A stretch of 64,000 bases of DNA from JAFAGX01 sp035624215. Lineage in GTDB: Bacteria > Acidobacteriota > Terriglobia > Terriglobales > Acidobacteriaceae. The notes under the pieces are model-generated. The model was not told where the DNA came from, searched no databases, and was given only the letters and a program-made list of their open reading frames with translations. The DNA lies in assembly GCA_035624215.1 (NCBI GenBank), contig DASPRY010000058.1, forward strand, positions 9,269 through 73,268, read 5' to 3'. Of this stretch, positions 28,202-37,388 are shown piece after piece. The translations under genes were made by a program, and so were the position numbers. Every line of letters starts with the position of its first letter. Position 1 is the stretch's first letter.

Positions 28202-29209
28202 CTAGACCTCAACCATTGCAATCCGTTTAGGATCATTTGTCCCCAACCGATGCTGGGCGTCTGCCGCTGTCGCGATGTAGTGCGGCGCTCTGCCCTCGGC
28301 TTCCAGCGGCTTCATTCTCTTTTCGGCTCGCTTGCGCTCGATGATCTGCCAGCCGACGTAGTCGAGCGCAACAGGATCCTGGGAAACGATCAACTCATTG
28401 TTCTGCCAGGCATACTGCGGCTTGTATCCGGGCCCGCCTTCATAGGAAGCCGTGGTCGCATCGCAGATCGTCAAGCACATTCGGTTCCTGATCGCGGGCA
28501 GCATGTTCACGTCGGCGACGTACGGATCACAGCCATTGGGGTGGTACTTGTTCGGATTGTGAATTACGCCGTACATGTTTTTTAAAGCCGCGGTTATACC
28601 GGCACCATCATGGTCTTTTAGGACTGGCACGTTGATTAATGCATCACATCGTCGCGTCAGGATGTTCGATAACCGGCTGCCGATATCACCATAGGTTTCC
28701 AGCTCTTCTTCATAACCGACTCGATCAGTGCCAAAGCATTGGACAACATTCCCCGCGGTCGAAATGCGGAAGCCAGCACGCTCCAACTCTTCGGTATCGC
28801 GGTCCCAAATCACGATGTCTGCCGCTCTAATTCCAGCTTCCTGCAACCTTTCGCAAATGGCTTCAACAAGCTGAAGGTTCGAAGAAAGTCCTCGTCCTCC
28901 GAGCGCATTCACCTTGAGTCCCACCTTCGCTCCCGGCCGAACGAGTTTTTTCCATGGCCCAATGGGGTCATCAAAACTGAACAGAGCCTGCATAGAACGA
29001 TCCAACAAGCTCAGAACACGGCTGGAATTTACAGTCGTGCCATTAGTGCGCAGCATCGCGTCGCGTGCGATCACAACCCGGGATTTTGTTGGGACCGCTC
29101 CTTGTTGGGCGGACCCAAGCCGTAAAACTCCGCTCGTGCGGAGAATCGCAGCACCGGTGACGCATGTCTTCAGGAACTCCCGCCGGTTCGTTTCACCCTT
29201 CCAGTCCAT
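28202..29209 (-). CDS. Second DUF362 domain protein with twin-arginine signal
   Basis: 335 residues from the ATG at 29209, preferred because AGGGG lies upstream and the Tat motif NRREFLK then sits at residues 8-14, followed by TCVTGAAILRTSGVLRL. The frame is open up to a GTG at 29308, directly after the DUF6599 stop codon, so a longer coupled form cannot be excluded. DUF362 features: VGLKVNALGGRGLSSNLQLVEAICERLQEAG, DIVIWDRDTEELERAGF, DALINVPVLKDHDGAGITAALKNMYGV, PVALDYVGWQII. No iron-sulfur motif. It lies 24 bp before the AmrS gene in the same direction and is presumably part of the same exported system. Confidence 0.88.
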   Translation of the reverse strand: MDWKGETNRREFLKTCVTGAAILRTSGVLRLGSAQQGAVPTKSRVVIARDAMLRTNGTTVNSSRVLSLLDRSMQALFSFDDPIGPWKKLVRPGAKVGLKVNALGGRGLSSNLQLVEAICERLQEAGIRAADIVIWDRDTEELERAGFRISTAGNVVQCFGTDRVGYEEELETYGDIGSRLSNILTRRCDALINVPVLKDHDGAGITAALKNMYGVIHNPNKYHPNGCDPYVADVNMLPAIRNRMCLTICDATTASYEGGPGYKPQYAWQNNELIVSQDPVALDYVGWQIIERKRAEKRMKPLEAEGRAPHYIATAADAQHRLGTNDPKRIAMVEV

Positions 29210-29308
29210 GAACGGTACCCCTGCTTGGAGACTTTGAAACCATCTCATCGATACATACCGCAATCGATGCCGGGGTTCAGTGACAACGCACACACGTGCG
29301 CGGCTCAC

Positions 29309-29815
29309 TTATCTCATTCTTTCCTCGATAACCTGTCCTAGCTCCAGAAGAGCCTGGGGCGCCTCGCTTGACTGTTGATAGGCGACGATTCGAACCAGAT
29401 AGAAGCCCTCTCGAAAGATCAGACTTTGGTCGTACACGCGAGCACCGTCTCCTAGTTGGACATGCCTAGCCTCGCCGGTCGGCTCCGAGTCGAAAATTCT
29501 CATCGGGCCTTCCGCACTTTCCATACTGTAAATATCCACCACCACGTCGAGCTTCTCCCGGTACTTGTAATCGGACGTGAACACTCGCTGCACTCCCGCC
29601 TTCAAATATCGTTCCGCCTCTCCATCGATGTATTTCCACAGGTTTGCAGCCTCAAAGGTCCGTGTGTCGCTGCTCTTCGCCCATCCTTCGGCCTCATTGG
29701 AGGGAGGAAAGAGCGCGTAGGCGTCGTGTTCTCGGTGACAACCGGCTTCTCCCAGAGGCGTCAGGCAACATGCAACCAATAACGCGCCGTACAACAGATC
29801 AAACATCTTTCTCAC
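29309..29815 (-). CDS. DUF6599-family protein, probable lipoprotein
   Basis: 168 residues. The N-terminus MRKMFDLLYGALLVACC contains a lipobox-like LVAC (Cys16), so lipid anchoring is likely, though the signal is short. The body has the hallmarks of DUF6599: a GW near the start (NEAEGWAKSSDTRTFEAANLWKYIDGEAERYLKAGV), then LDVVVDIYSMESAEGPMRIFDSE, then QSLIFREGFYLVRIVAYQ. Function unknown. It overlaps the ferredoxin/NapH-type gene by 4 bp (ATGA) and ends one base before a possible GTG start of the DUF362 gene, so it is in the middle of the operon. Confidence 0.8.
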   Translation of the reverse strand: MRKMFDLLYGALLVACCLTPLGEAGCHREHDAYALFPPSNEAEGWAKSSDTRTFEAANLWKYIDGEAERYLKAGVQRVFTSDYKYREKLDVVVDIYSMESAEGPMRIFDSEPTGEARHVQLGDGARVYDQSLIFREGFYLVRIVAYQQSSEAPQALLELGQVIEERMR

Positions 29816-31464
29816 ACCATGCTCCTTTTGCTTCGGTTCAGCAGGATCTGGTTTGTGCGCGAGCGACTCTCGCCAATACTTGTCACATAAACAGCCGCCC
29901 GATCCTGAACAGGACAGGCGTATTCACAAGCGCCGCAGCCCACGCAATGCTGCGGATCAATAAAAGGTTGTTTTATCTGCTTGAGATTCCCGTTTGCGTC
30001 GGCGACTTCGGCTGGCCACAGATAGATGGCCTTCGGTGATGTCGGACACCACTCTTCGCAGACGATGCATGGTGTGGCCATGGCCCAAGGCAGGCATCGC
30101 CCTCGATCAATGAATGCTGTGCCCAGAATGACCGGTTTAGCAGTGCCTGTATTGTCGACTGCCCAGCCTTTCTCCTTGGCCGTGATCTCCCAGATAGCTC
30201 CCGTGGGGCAAATTTGTGAACACAAGACACAACTACTCTCGCAATAGCCAATTCGCGGAATCATTACCGGCGTCCACAGACCTTCAAAACCTGCCTCGGT
30301 CAACGTCGGATGCAGAGCGTTGTTCGGGCAAACCTTCATGCACTCGCCGCAACGCGTACAGCGGGACAGGAAGTATTCTTCGTCAAGGGATCCGGGCGGC
30401 CGCAGCAAACGCTCATGGCGCTCGACTGCGAATCCAGGTGTGCTCCGCAATAGCGGAACGATGGCCGCACCCGCAACCAGTCCGGTGATCACCTTGCGTC
30501 GCTGCAAGTTCAGGACAACTGAGTTCGTAGCAGGGAAAAACTTGAACTGCAGCCCGTGCTCCGGGCACTCATCAACACAATTCAGGCAAAGATGACACTC
30601 GGGTTGTCGCCACGGAACATTACCAATCGGATCGTCGCCGCCTTGACATCGCAGCAGGCAGCGGTTGCAGTTCTCACAGTGCTCGGGCGTCTTGACTAAA
30701 CCAAGAATCGACCAACGAGACAGCAAGCCGAGCAATGCTCCCAGCGGACACAGCGCCCGGCACCAGAAACGGGTGACTCGAAAATTCAACGCGACAAGAA
30801 AAATGAAAATCCCACCTAACCAAATTCCCTGGCGAAAGTACGGCTGCCTAAAACTCAGCAACCAACCTCCAAGAAGGAAGTGCAACACACTGCCGGTCGC
30901 CTGCAGCCCTGCAAGTTGGCTATGCTCCAGCACGCGCAGAATGGAGCTCACGGCATAATTCGTTCCGGGCAAAATAGAGAGACCCAGCGAGCGCACCAAC
31001 AGTGAGAACGGATCCATCCATCCCACGAGCCCCGTGCCCATTACGGCTGCGATCAGGCCGGCAATCAGCAGGTAATATTTAGTGGTCTGCCAGCGCTTGT
31101 AGCGGTTTGACTCAATTAGCTGCTTCCCACGCTTGCGCTCGGATTTCAAGCTGCTAAAGAAATGGTGAACGGACCCGAGAGGGCATATCCAGCCACAGAA
31201 GAAACGTCCCAGAAAAATCGTCGGAATCAGAATCAACAAGCTCCATAACAATCCGTGGTACAACGCGCCACTCGCGAGTGCGTTCGACAACGCGACCAGA
31301 GGATCGAGGCGAAAGAACAAATTGACCGGATAAGGAAGGCGGATATCACCGCCAGCGGCGCGTAGCGACCCGCGGAACTCGGTGTGCAGCAGAAGAAACA
31401 AGAAGAGCAGAAAGAAAATGACCTGCGAAATGCACCGCAAACTGGTTGGCTTGAAAAAACGCAC
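29812..31464 (-). CDS. NapH-type membrane ferredoxin fused to a NapG-like multi-cluster 4Fe-4S domain
   Basis: 550 residues. The first ~250 are a NapH/CcoG-type membrane domain with about five helices and its two marks, CGWICP (C90-P95) and CRALCP (C235-P240). Then come 4Fe-4S sites CENCNRCLLRC (263-273) and CHLCLNCVDECP (290-301). A QRRKVITGLVAGAAIVPLL segment (321-339) looks like an internal Tat-type or anchor segment. After it are four more Cys groups: 369-380, 408-420, 466-474 and 507-518. The arrangement equals NapH plus NapG in one chain and suggests electron transfer between the quinol pool and a periplasmic acceptor. It is the first gene of the minus-strand operon running down to the Memo-AMMECR1 fusion. 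Confidence 0.9.
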   Translation of the reverse strand: MRFFKPTSLRCISQVIFFLLFLFLLLHTEFRGSLRAAGGDIRLPYPVNLFFRLDPLVALSNALASGALYHGLLWSLLILIPTIFLGRFFCGWICPLGSVHHFFSSLKSERKRGKQLIESNRYKRWQTTKYYLLIAGLIAAVMGTGLVGWMDPFSLLVRSLGLSILPGTNYAVSSILRVLEHSQLAGLQATGSVLHFLLGGWLLSFRQPYFRQGIWLGGIFIFLVALNFRVTRFWCRALCPLGALLGLLSRWSILGLVKTPEHCENCNRCLLRCQGGDDPIGNVPWRQPECHLCLNCVDECPEHGLQFKFFPATNSVVLNLQRRKVITGLVAGAAIVPLLRSTPGFAVERHERLLRPPGSLDEEYFLSRCTRCGECMKVCPNNALHPTLTEAGFEGLWTPVMIPRIGYCESSCVLCSQICPTGAIWEITAKEKGWAVDNTGTAKPVILGTAFIDRGRCLPWAMATPCIVCEEWCPTSPKAIYLWPAEVADANGNLKQIKQPFIDPQHCVGCGACEYACPVQDRAAVYVTSIGESRSRTNQILLNRSKRSMV

Positions 31465-31649
31465 CCGGGCAATTCTCCTCGAAGCAAATCGACCAAAGCT
31501 CGCGCTGCGTCTGGAGCGTCTGCGTCCGCTTCAAATTCAATGTTCTGCCGAGCTGTCACTGCATTGCTGTGAGCCGGATCACGTGGTTTGGGCAGCCTCG
31601 CACCGAGGAGGACTTGTATAATCCATGTGACTACTTCCAGGAGCCTGGG

Positions 31650-31982
31650 GTGAAAGAAGGCATCCTCTTTATTATTCTTGCAGTTGCTGGGCAAGGACCT
31701 ACGTTCGACAAGATACGCATCACAGTGAGCAACTACACCGCGGAATCAGGTGAATTCGTTATCCATGGTGCGGCGGCCGGAAAGCCCATTGATCTCCTGT
31801 GCGATCAAGACAGTCCGTTTTGCAGCGCTCCTGAGCGTGGCGAGTACTGGATGGTCAACTGGACAGTCCCGACGATCGAGTACCGTGGGCAGTACGTTTG
31901 CAGGGACGTGGACCTATATCGAATTGCATCTAACCCGGAGAGGGACCGGAAGCTCGGAGAGTACTGCTTAGTGCAGAAGTAA
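31650..31982 (+). CDS. Small secreted protein of unknown family
   Basis: 110 residues from the GTG at 31650, chosen because AGGAG lies 6 nt upstream and the product then starts with a signal-like MKEGILFIILAVAGQG; the frame is open to 31569. The mature protein has four cysteines (LLCDQDSPFC, QYVCRDV, GEYCLVQK), which could form two disulfides outside the cytoplasm, and an aromatic-rich GEYWMVNWTVPTIEYRGQYV segment. I do not recognise the family. It is divergent from the ferredoxin/NapH-type gene, with a 185-bp gap. It could be a genuine orphan gene; codon usage and ribosome site speak for it. Confidence 0.6.
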   Translation: MKEGILFIILAVAGQGPTFDKIRITVSNYTAESGEFVIHGAAAGKPIDLLCDQDSPFCSAPERGEYWMVNWTVPTIEYRGQYVCRDVDLYRIASNPERDRKLGEYCLVQK

Positions 31983-32316
31983 CAGCCGCCAAATCGAGAG
32001 GCTCAGTGCCGCTACTGGGTACACTCCACACGGCAAGTGCGTCTGGATTTGTCCAGATCCTGTTACATGAGCAAGTCTTGCTTTCCGAAAACCGGGTCAC
32101 AAGAGAGAGACTAGCCATTACAGCCGTTCGCGAACGTCTGGGTGACAGGCATCACGCTCAGTAGTGACGGCCCGGCGATTTCCTCGACGAGAGGCGTGCG
32201 ATTCAGCTACTCTGGGATTATTAAGAATACGCAGGAGATTCTCACGCATGGTCTGACGGACGCATCACAGGGGTAGGCTTCTCGCATCCAACTGATGCCA
32301 CACGTTGGAGGTGTAC
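31983..32316 (+). other. Intergenic region without a recognised gene
   Basis: 334 bp between the small secreted protein and the second TonB receptor. No open frame with a family, no palindromic LacI-type operator and no terminator were seen. A receptor promoter is expected here but I could not place convincing -35/-10 hexamers. GGAGG at 32307-32311 is the ribosome site of the receptor. Confidence 0.5.
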
Positions 32317-35300
32317 ATGTTGGGCCTCCGTATTTCAGCACTGCTTTTGCGTACTTTCTGTCTGCTAACAGTTATTTCGCTCTCAGCCGCTACCGCGCTG
32401 GCGCAAGCAACAACCGCAACCGGCGGTATTCAAGGAACAATCATCGATCCTTCCAGTGCGGTCGTTTCTAGCGCGGCAATCACCATTAAAAGCGTGCTGA
32501 CCGGCCAGGAGTTCCACCTCGTCTCGTCAAGTGCCGGCACCTACAATTCAGGCGCGCTCCTGCCTGGCACATACGTATTGGCGGTCGAGGTGGCCGGTTT
32601 CCGCCCCGTAAGTCTCCCCGTCATCGTGCAGGTAGGAGTCGTCTCGGCCGCTGACATCAAACTTCAACTTGGAACCGAGCTGCTGGCGCTTACGGTGGAG
32701 TCAGCAGTCGTCACCGTGAATACCGACCAGGCAACTGTACAAGGTGTTGTCACACCTGAACAGATTGCGGAATTACCCACGAATGGCCGTAATTTTCTCG
32801 ATCTCGCACAATTGGAGCCGGGGGTTCAAATACAGGATGGTGGCGACTTTCATCCCACCAAGACGGGCTTCGTCGGCGTTTCGATTGGGGGTCGATTCGG
32901 TCGTACTACCCGCATCGAACTGGATGGGATTGATATCAGCGACGAAACCGTCGGCACCACCACCCAAAACATCCCGCAAAGTGCCATTCAGGAGTTCCAG
33001 GTCAGCCAATCGACCCTCGATCTTTCCACTGGAATCACATCTTCCGGGGCAGTGAGTGTGACCACGGAAAGCGGCGCCAACGATCTTCATGGAGGTGGCT
33101 TTTATAACTTCCGCAGCGATGACACCGCGGCCAAGATTCGCACAGGAGTTCCTTTTCAGCGGAACCAGTTCGGCGGACGGCTCGGTGGACCGATTTTGTC
33201 CGACAAGCTCTTTTTCTTTGTGGACGCCGAGCGCACCAAACAGGATATGGTAGCGCCCGTCGAGCTTTCGCCACCGTTCAACGTTCTGGACGGGACGTTC
33301 AACGCCCCCTTTCGCGAGACCGAAACCATCGCTCGGATCGACTGGCAGATTCACCCTGACTGGCGTGCTTTCTACCGCTTCTCTTATGACGAAGACATGG
33401 TGGTAGCAACTTTCTTGCCCGATACGTTCCAACCATTTCGCAATCGCAATCACACTCAGGTGCACGCGGTTGGCCTTGACTTCACTACCGGGGAGTTCAC
33501 CCATAGTGTTCGCTTCGGCTACACGAAGTTCAGCAACAACATTGCCGATGCCACGATGGCTTCGGGAGCATTTAATCCTCTGCCGCAGATTGAGCTAGGC
33601 ATTGGTGACGATCCTACCTGCGTGCAGGCTCCGAATCTGTTCTGCTCTGGCCCCACCATCCTCGCACCACAACAAATCCTGCAGAGCAACAAGCAGGTCA
33701 AATACGACGGAAGCAGGATCTTGGGATCACACATCCTGCGCTACGGAGGAGGAGTAAACCGCATCCTCGCCGGAGGATTCGAGGCACTGTTTAAGAACGC
33801 GCCTGGAGTGCTCTCCGTGTTCAACTCGCAAACTGAGCTTGCAGCTTCTTTCGGCCCGTTTCCCGGCGGCGGATCCAATCCCTTGAATTATCCCGCGACC
33901 TTGGCGGTGATCGGTAACGGGCAAGGCTTCTTCAGCGAGATTCCTGCCTTCGGTTTGCCGGGCGGAGGCAGAGCTGATACCCGCCTTTCTGTGTATTTTG
34001 GCGACCTGTGGAAGCTGAAACCAAACCTCACGCTGAGCTATGGGCTTCGTTACATACGCGACACGGGGCGCAGCGACAGCGACATCCCACCGATTCCGTG
34101 TTCTGAGCTGTCTCCCCTGTTGGCAGCTTCGCTGCCGCAACCGTGTACGGGGAACCTGCTTGACCTGTTCGGAACCGGCTTAGGCAACCGAATAAACCAG
34201 CCCAATGTGAACTTCGGGCCGCAACTCGGAATCACCTGGGATCCCTGGTCTAACGGAAAGACTGTCTTCCGCGGTGGTGTCGGGCTGTTTTACGAGAATT
34301 CAATCTTCAACGATCTTTCTTTCGACCGGCCAGCCCGGGAGCCGAGAGGGTTGTTCTTCGGCGCCGCGCGACCCTGCCCTTCCGGATTCGTCGAAATGCC
34401 GGATGGAACGACGGTAACCAGCGTCAACGGCCTCAACATCGCCACCCAAGTCTGCAACCAGCCTATCGGCTTAGTCGCCTCGGATTTCGTCGCGTTACAA
34501 CAAATCTTCGTTGCCGCGACTTCGGCCGTCGGTGCTGCCGGTGTGAACCGCACATTTGTGGGCAATACACTCGCCGAAGGACTCGATTCGACCGGCAATC
34601 AGTTGATTGCGCCCAACTATCGCACGCCTTATTCGGTCCAGGTCAATGCTGGTGTGCAGAGGGAACTGCGCCGCGGCACGGTTTTGGCCGCGGATTACGT
34701 CCGCAACGTCGGCTTGCATTTCCTGATCGGCTATGACACGAACCATGTCGGAGATGCGCGCTTCCTCTACGTGCAAAATGCACTGGCGGCGATCAACGCA
34801 ACACTTTCTCTTTGCGGCGTTGCCACCATCGACCAGGCGATTGCAGTTTGCCCGGGTCTCCACCCAGCAAATCCGCTGCAGCCGGGTAGCAAGCCCGGAC
34901 CCGCCACCATCATGGACTTTGCCAGCAATGGGCTGGATTCTGGGACCATCTTCCAAGGCGGGCTGCCACCCGCGGCAGCAGGTTTACCTCCGGGTGTGGG
35001 AGCGGCCTTCCCAGGACAGAATCCATTTCTGGGAGAAGACCAGATGCTGTTCCCTATTGGCCGCTCGGTTTACAACGCTCTGCTGATCTCGATTCGCCAG
35101 GACGTCAAGAGTCCCATGCGCGGAATCAAACACCTGAACTTGCAGGCTTCTTATGCACTGTCGCGTTTTGTCAGTGTTGCCGAAGATCAGGACTTCATCA
35201 GTAACGCCGTGGATTTCCGCAATCCTCTGCATTACATCGGCCCAAACAGCTTGGACCGGACGGATCAGATCTCGGTGGGTGCTGTGGCAGACATGCCGGC

Positions 35301-35937
35301 CGGTCTGCGCCTCAGCTTGATATCGCATTACGATACTGCGCTCCCCGGCACGCTCGTGCTTCCCTCCACCGGATTACCGGGAGAGATTTTCCGTACTGAT
35401 ATCACCGGGGACGGCACTACCGGAGACATTCTGCCGGGCACCAATACTGGATCATTTGGACGGAGCGTGAAAGTTGGCGACCTCAACAATGTCATCAGCG
35501 CCTACAACAGCAATTACGCCGGCAAACTCACCCCGGCGGGCCAAGCCTTGGTTCAAGCGGGCTTGTTCACGTCCGCACAACTAACCAGCTTGGGGGCTGT
35601 TACTCCCCCCATTCAGCCTGCTCCGCCAAACCAAGTGGGCATCGATGCTCTGAAGACTGTCGACGCCAGCCTTTCCTGGGTCTTGCACCCAGACAAGATC
35701 ATCGGCCGCCTACCAGAGTCGTTCACCATCGAACCCGCGGTGAGCGCATTTAACGTTTTCAACTTTGCCAACTTTGATCCTCCCACCCAACTGCTACGGG
35801 GCACCCTTAACGGCTCGGCAGGATCGGCAAACGGTACTCCGCCGGCACTGCGCAGCAACCGCATCGGCCTGGGTACGGGTGTGTTCGCCCTAGGTGCGCC
35901 GCGCATCTTTGAGTGGGGACTGAAAATCAATTTCTAG
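32317..35937 (+). CDS. TonB-dependent receptor, Oar-like, with carboxypeptidase-regulatory-like domain
   Basis: 1206 residues from the ATG at 32317, with GGAGG 5 nt upstream (an in-frame TTG at 32305 is less likely). A signal peptide ends near ATALAQA. A carboxypeptidase-regulatory-like domain follows (GGIQGTIIDPSSAVVSSAAITIKSV), then a plug (ELPTNGRNFLDLAQLEPGVQ), then the barrel, which ends in EWGLKINF with a terminal aromatic. It belongs to the large Acidobacteriota receptor family. Its neighbours (a secreted orphan and a MgtC/DUF4010 protein) give no clear substrate, and no regulator is adjacent. Confidence 0.94.
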   Translation: MLGLRISALLLRTFCLLTVISLSAATALAQATTATGGIQGTIIDPSSAVVSSAAITIKSVLTGQEFHLVSSSAGTYNSGALLPGTYVLAVEVAGFRPVSLPVIVQVGVVSAADIKLQLGTELLALTVESAVVTVNTDQATVQGVVTPEQIAELPTNGRNFLDLAQLEPGVQIQDGGDFHPTKTGFVGVSIGGRFGRTTRIELDGIDISDETVGTTTQNIPQSAIQEFQVSQSTLDLSTGITSSGAVSVTTESGANDLHGGGFYNFRSDDTAAKIRTGVPFQRNQFGGRLGGPILSDKLFFFVDAERTKQDMVAPVELSPPFNVLDGTFNAPFRETETIARIDWQIHPDWRAFYRFSYDEDMVVATFLPDTFQPFRNRNHTQVHAVGLDFTTGEFTHSVRFGYTKFSNNIADATMASGAFNPLPQIELGIGDDPTCVQAPNLFCSGPTILAPQQILQSNKQVKYDGSRILGSHILRYGGGVNRILAGGFEALFKNAPGVLSVFNSQTELAASFGPFPGGGSNPLNYPATLAVIGNGQGFFSEIPAFGLPGGGRADTRLSVYFGDLWKLKPNLTLSYGLRYIRDTGRSDSDIPPIPCSELSPLLAASLPQPCTGNLLDLFGTGLGNRINQPNVNFGPQLGITWDPWSNGKTVFRGGVGLFYENSIFNDLSFDRPAREPRGLFFGAARPCPSGFVEMPDGTTVTSVNGLNIATQVCNQPIGLVASDFVALQQIFVAATSAVGAAGVNRTFVGNTLAEGLDSTGNQLIAPNYRTPYSVQVNAGVQRELRRGTVLAADYVRNVGLHFLIGYDTNHVGDARFLYVQNALAAINATLSLCGVATIDQAIAVCPGLHPANPLQPGSKPGPATIMDFASNGLDSGTIFQGGLPPAAAGLPPGVGAAFPGQNPFLGEDQMLFPIGRSVYNALLISIRQDVKSPMRGIKHLNLQASYALSRFVSVAEDQDFISNAVDFRNPLHYIGPNSLDRTDQISVGAVADMPAGLRLSLISHYDTALPGTLVLPSTGLPGEIFRTDITGDGTTGDILPGTNTGSFGRSVKVGDLNNVISAYNSNYAGKLTPAGQALVQAGLFTSAQLTSLGAVTPPIQPAPPNQVGIDALKTVDASLSWVLHPDKIIGRLPESFTIEPAVSAFNVFNFANFDPPTQLLRGTLNGSAGSANGTPPALRSNRIGLGTGVFALGAPRIFEWGLKINF

Positions 35938-36082
35938 CAAGCAGGAAGCTTTGGTGCTTCTATGCGGGCTCCCTCAGTTGCAAGCCTTCTGCGATGGCCT
36001 GCTAACTCTGGGACGGTCTTAACCGCTGAAGTTTGCGACCGGCACCCGCGCAAAGTCGGAAAAGTGGGTTGGAGGCCAGGTC

Positions 36083-37360
36083 ATGCTTCAGTACCTGTCG
36101 CATTATTTTCCTGTCGAGGGATTGAAAATCCTGATCGTGTTGTTTCTGTCCTTCCTCATTGGTCTGGAGCGTGAAGAACACAAAGCCGAGTCGGAGCATT
36201 ACTCTTTTGGCGGCGTGCGGACATTCCCGCTCATAGGATTTCTTGGCTACGTGATGGCGTTGCTATCGGGAAATCAACTTCTGCCGCTGGCTATCGGCTT
36301 CGCGGTGGTGGGTGGCTTCCTGCTGGTATCTTATCGACACAAGCTCACTTCCGAAAAGGTTGCGGACACCCCGGGAATCACAACCGAAATCTCCGGGCTC
36401 GGCACCTACCTTTTGGGCGCCCTGGTATACCAAGGTTACTATTGGATCGCGACCACGCTCGCGGTTATCAGTTTGCTTCTACTTGAGTTGAAGGAAGTAC
36501 TGGAGGGATTGTCCGGGCGCATCGCACCCCGGGAAGTTCTTACATTCACAAAGTTCTTACTGCTGACCGCGGTTGTCTTGCCGGTACTGCCTAACGCAGA
36601 ATTTACTGAGTTCCGCATCAACCCTTTCAAGACGTGGACCATGGTGGTGGCGGTCAGCGTAATTTCTTATGGTAGCTATCTTCTCCTGAACCTCACCAAA
36701 GAGCGGAGTGGCGTCATTCTCTCAGCTGCCTTGGGAGGAGCCTATTCTTCAACCGCCACAACAGTCGCCCTCGCAAGGAGAGCTCCTGGTGAACAACGGT
36801 GGCATTTGTTCTCCGGCGGAATCCTCGTTGCATCGGGGATAATGTATCTCCGACTGGCTGTATTGCTTTTGCTGTTTAGCAGGCGTCTTCTTGCTATGCT
36901 GGCTGGACCTCTGGTGAGCTTGTGTTGCCTCGCCACGGCAGGCGGCTGGGTCTGGTCACGTCTCCCTGACCCCACGTCGGGACAACGATCGAAAAGGAGG
37001 GTTACACCGCGCAATCCTTTGGAACTTCGCGTGGCCTTCTTGTTCGCAGCTCTCTTTGTAGGTCTTCAGGTCCTTACGGGTCTGGTAGTCACTCACCTGG
37101 GAAAAAGCGGCATTTATGCCTTGTCTGGCATAGTTGGTTTGGTGGATGTAGATCCTTTTGTCTTGGGCATGACTCAATCTGCGGGAAACCTTACGCCAGT
37201 CTCTTTGGCTGCAAAATCCGTTGTAATCGCTGCAGCGAGTAACAACCTCGTCAAGGGGATCTACGCGTTTGCCTTCTCGGATCGGAAGACCGGCTTTCAA
37301 AGTCTTGGCCTATTAGGGTGCCTGGCCCTTCTGGGTCTTACTCCGCTCGCCTTCCTCTAG
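36083..37360 (+). CDS. MgtC/SapB-DUF4010 family membrane protein
   Basis: 425 residues with about 12 membrane segments. The N-terminal part is MgtC/SapB-like (ILIVLFLSFLIGLERE, FGGVRTFPLIGFLGYVMALL), the rest DUF4010 (TKFLLLTAVVLPVLPN, GAYSSTATTVALARRA, LSGIVGLVDVDPFVLGMTQSAG, AAASNNLVKGIYAF). MgtC relatives are linked to magnesium and acid stress, but the two-domain form has no proven activity. The ATG has GGAGG 7 nt upstream. It is 145 bp after the TonB receptor and converges on the KDG kinase. Confidence 0.87.
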   Translation: MLQYLSHYFPVEGLKILIVLFLSFLIGLEREEHKAESEHYSFGGVRTFPLIGFLGYVMALLSGNQLLPLAIGFAVVGGFLLVSYRHKLTSEKVADTPGITTEISGLGTYLLGALVYQGYYWIATTLAVISLLLLELKEVLEGLSGRIAPREVLTFTKFLLLTAVVLPVLPNAEFTEFRINPFKTWTMVVAVSVISYGSYLLLNLTKERSGVILSAALGGAYSSTATTVALARRAPGEQRWHLFSGGILVASGIMYLRLAVLLLLFSRRLLAMLAGPLVSLCCLATAGGWVWSRLPDPTSGQRSKRRVTPRNPLELRVAFLFAALFVGLQVLTGLVVTHLGKSGIYALSGIVGLVDVDPFVLGMTQSAGNLTPVSLAAKSVVIAAASNNLVKGIYAFAFSDRKTGFQSLGLLGCLALLGLTPLAFL

Positions 37361-37388
37361 CGATCCGTTGAACCTCGACTACGCGCTT

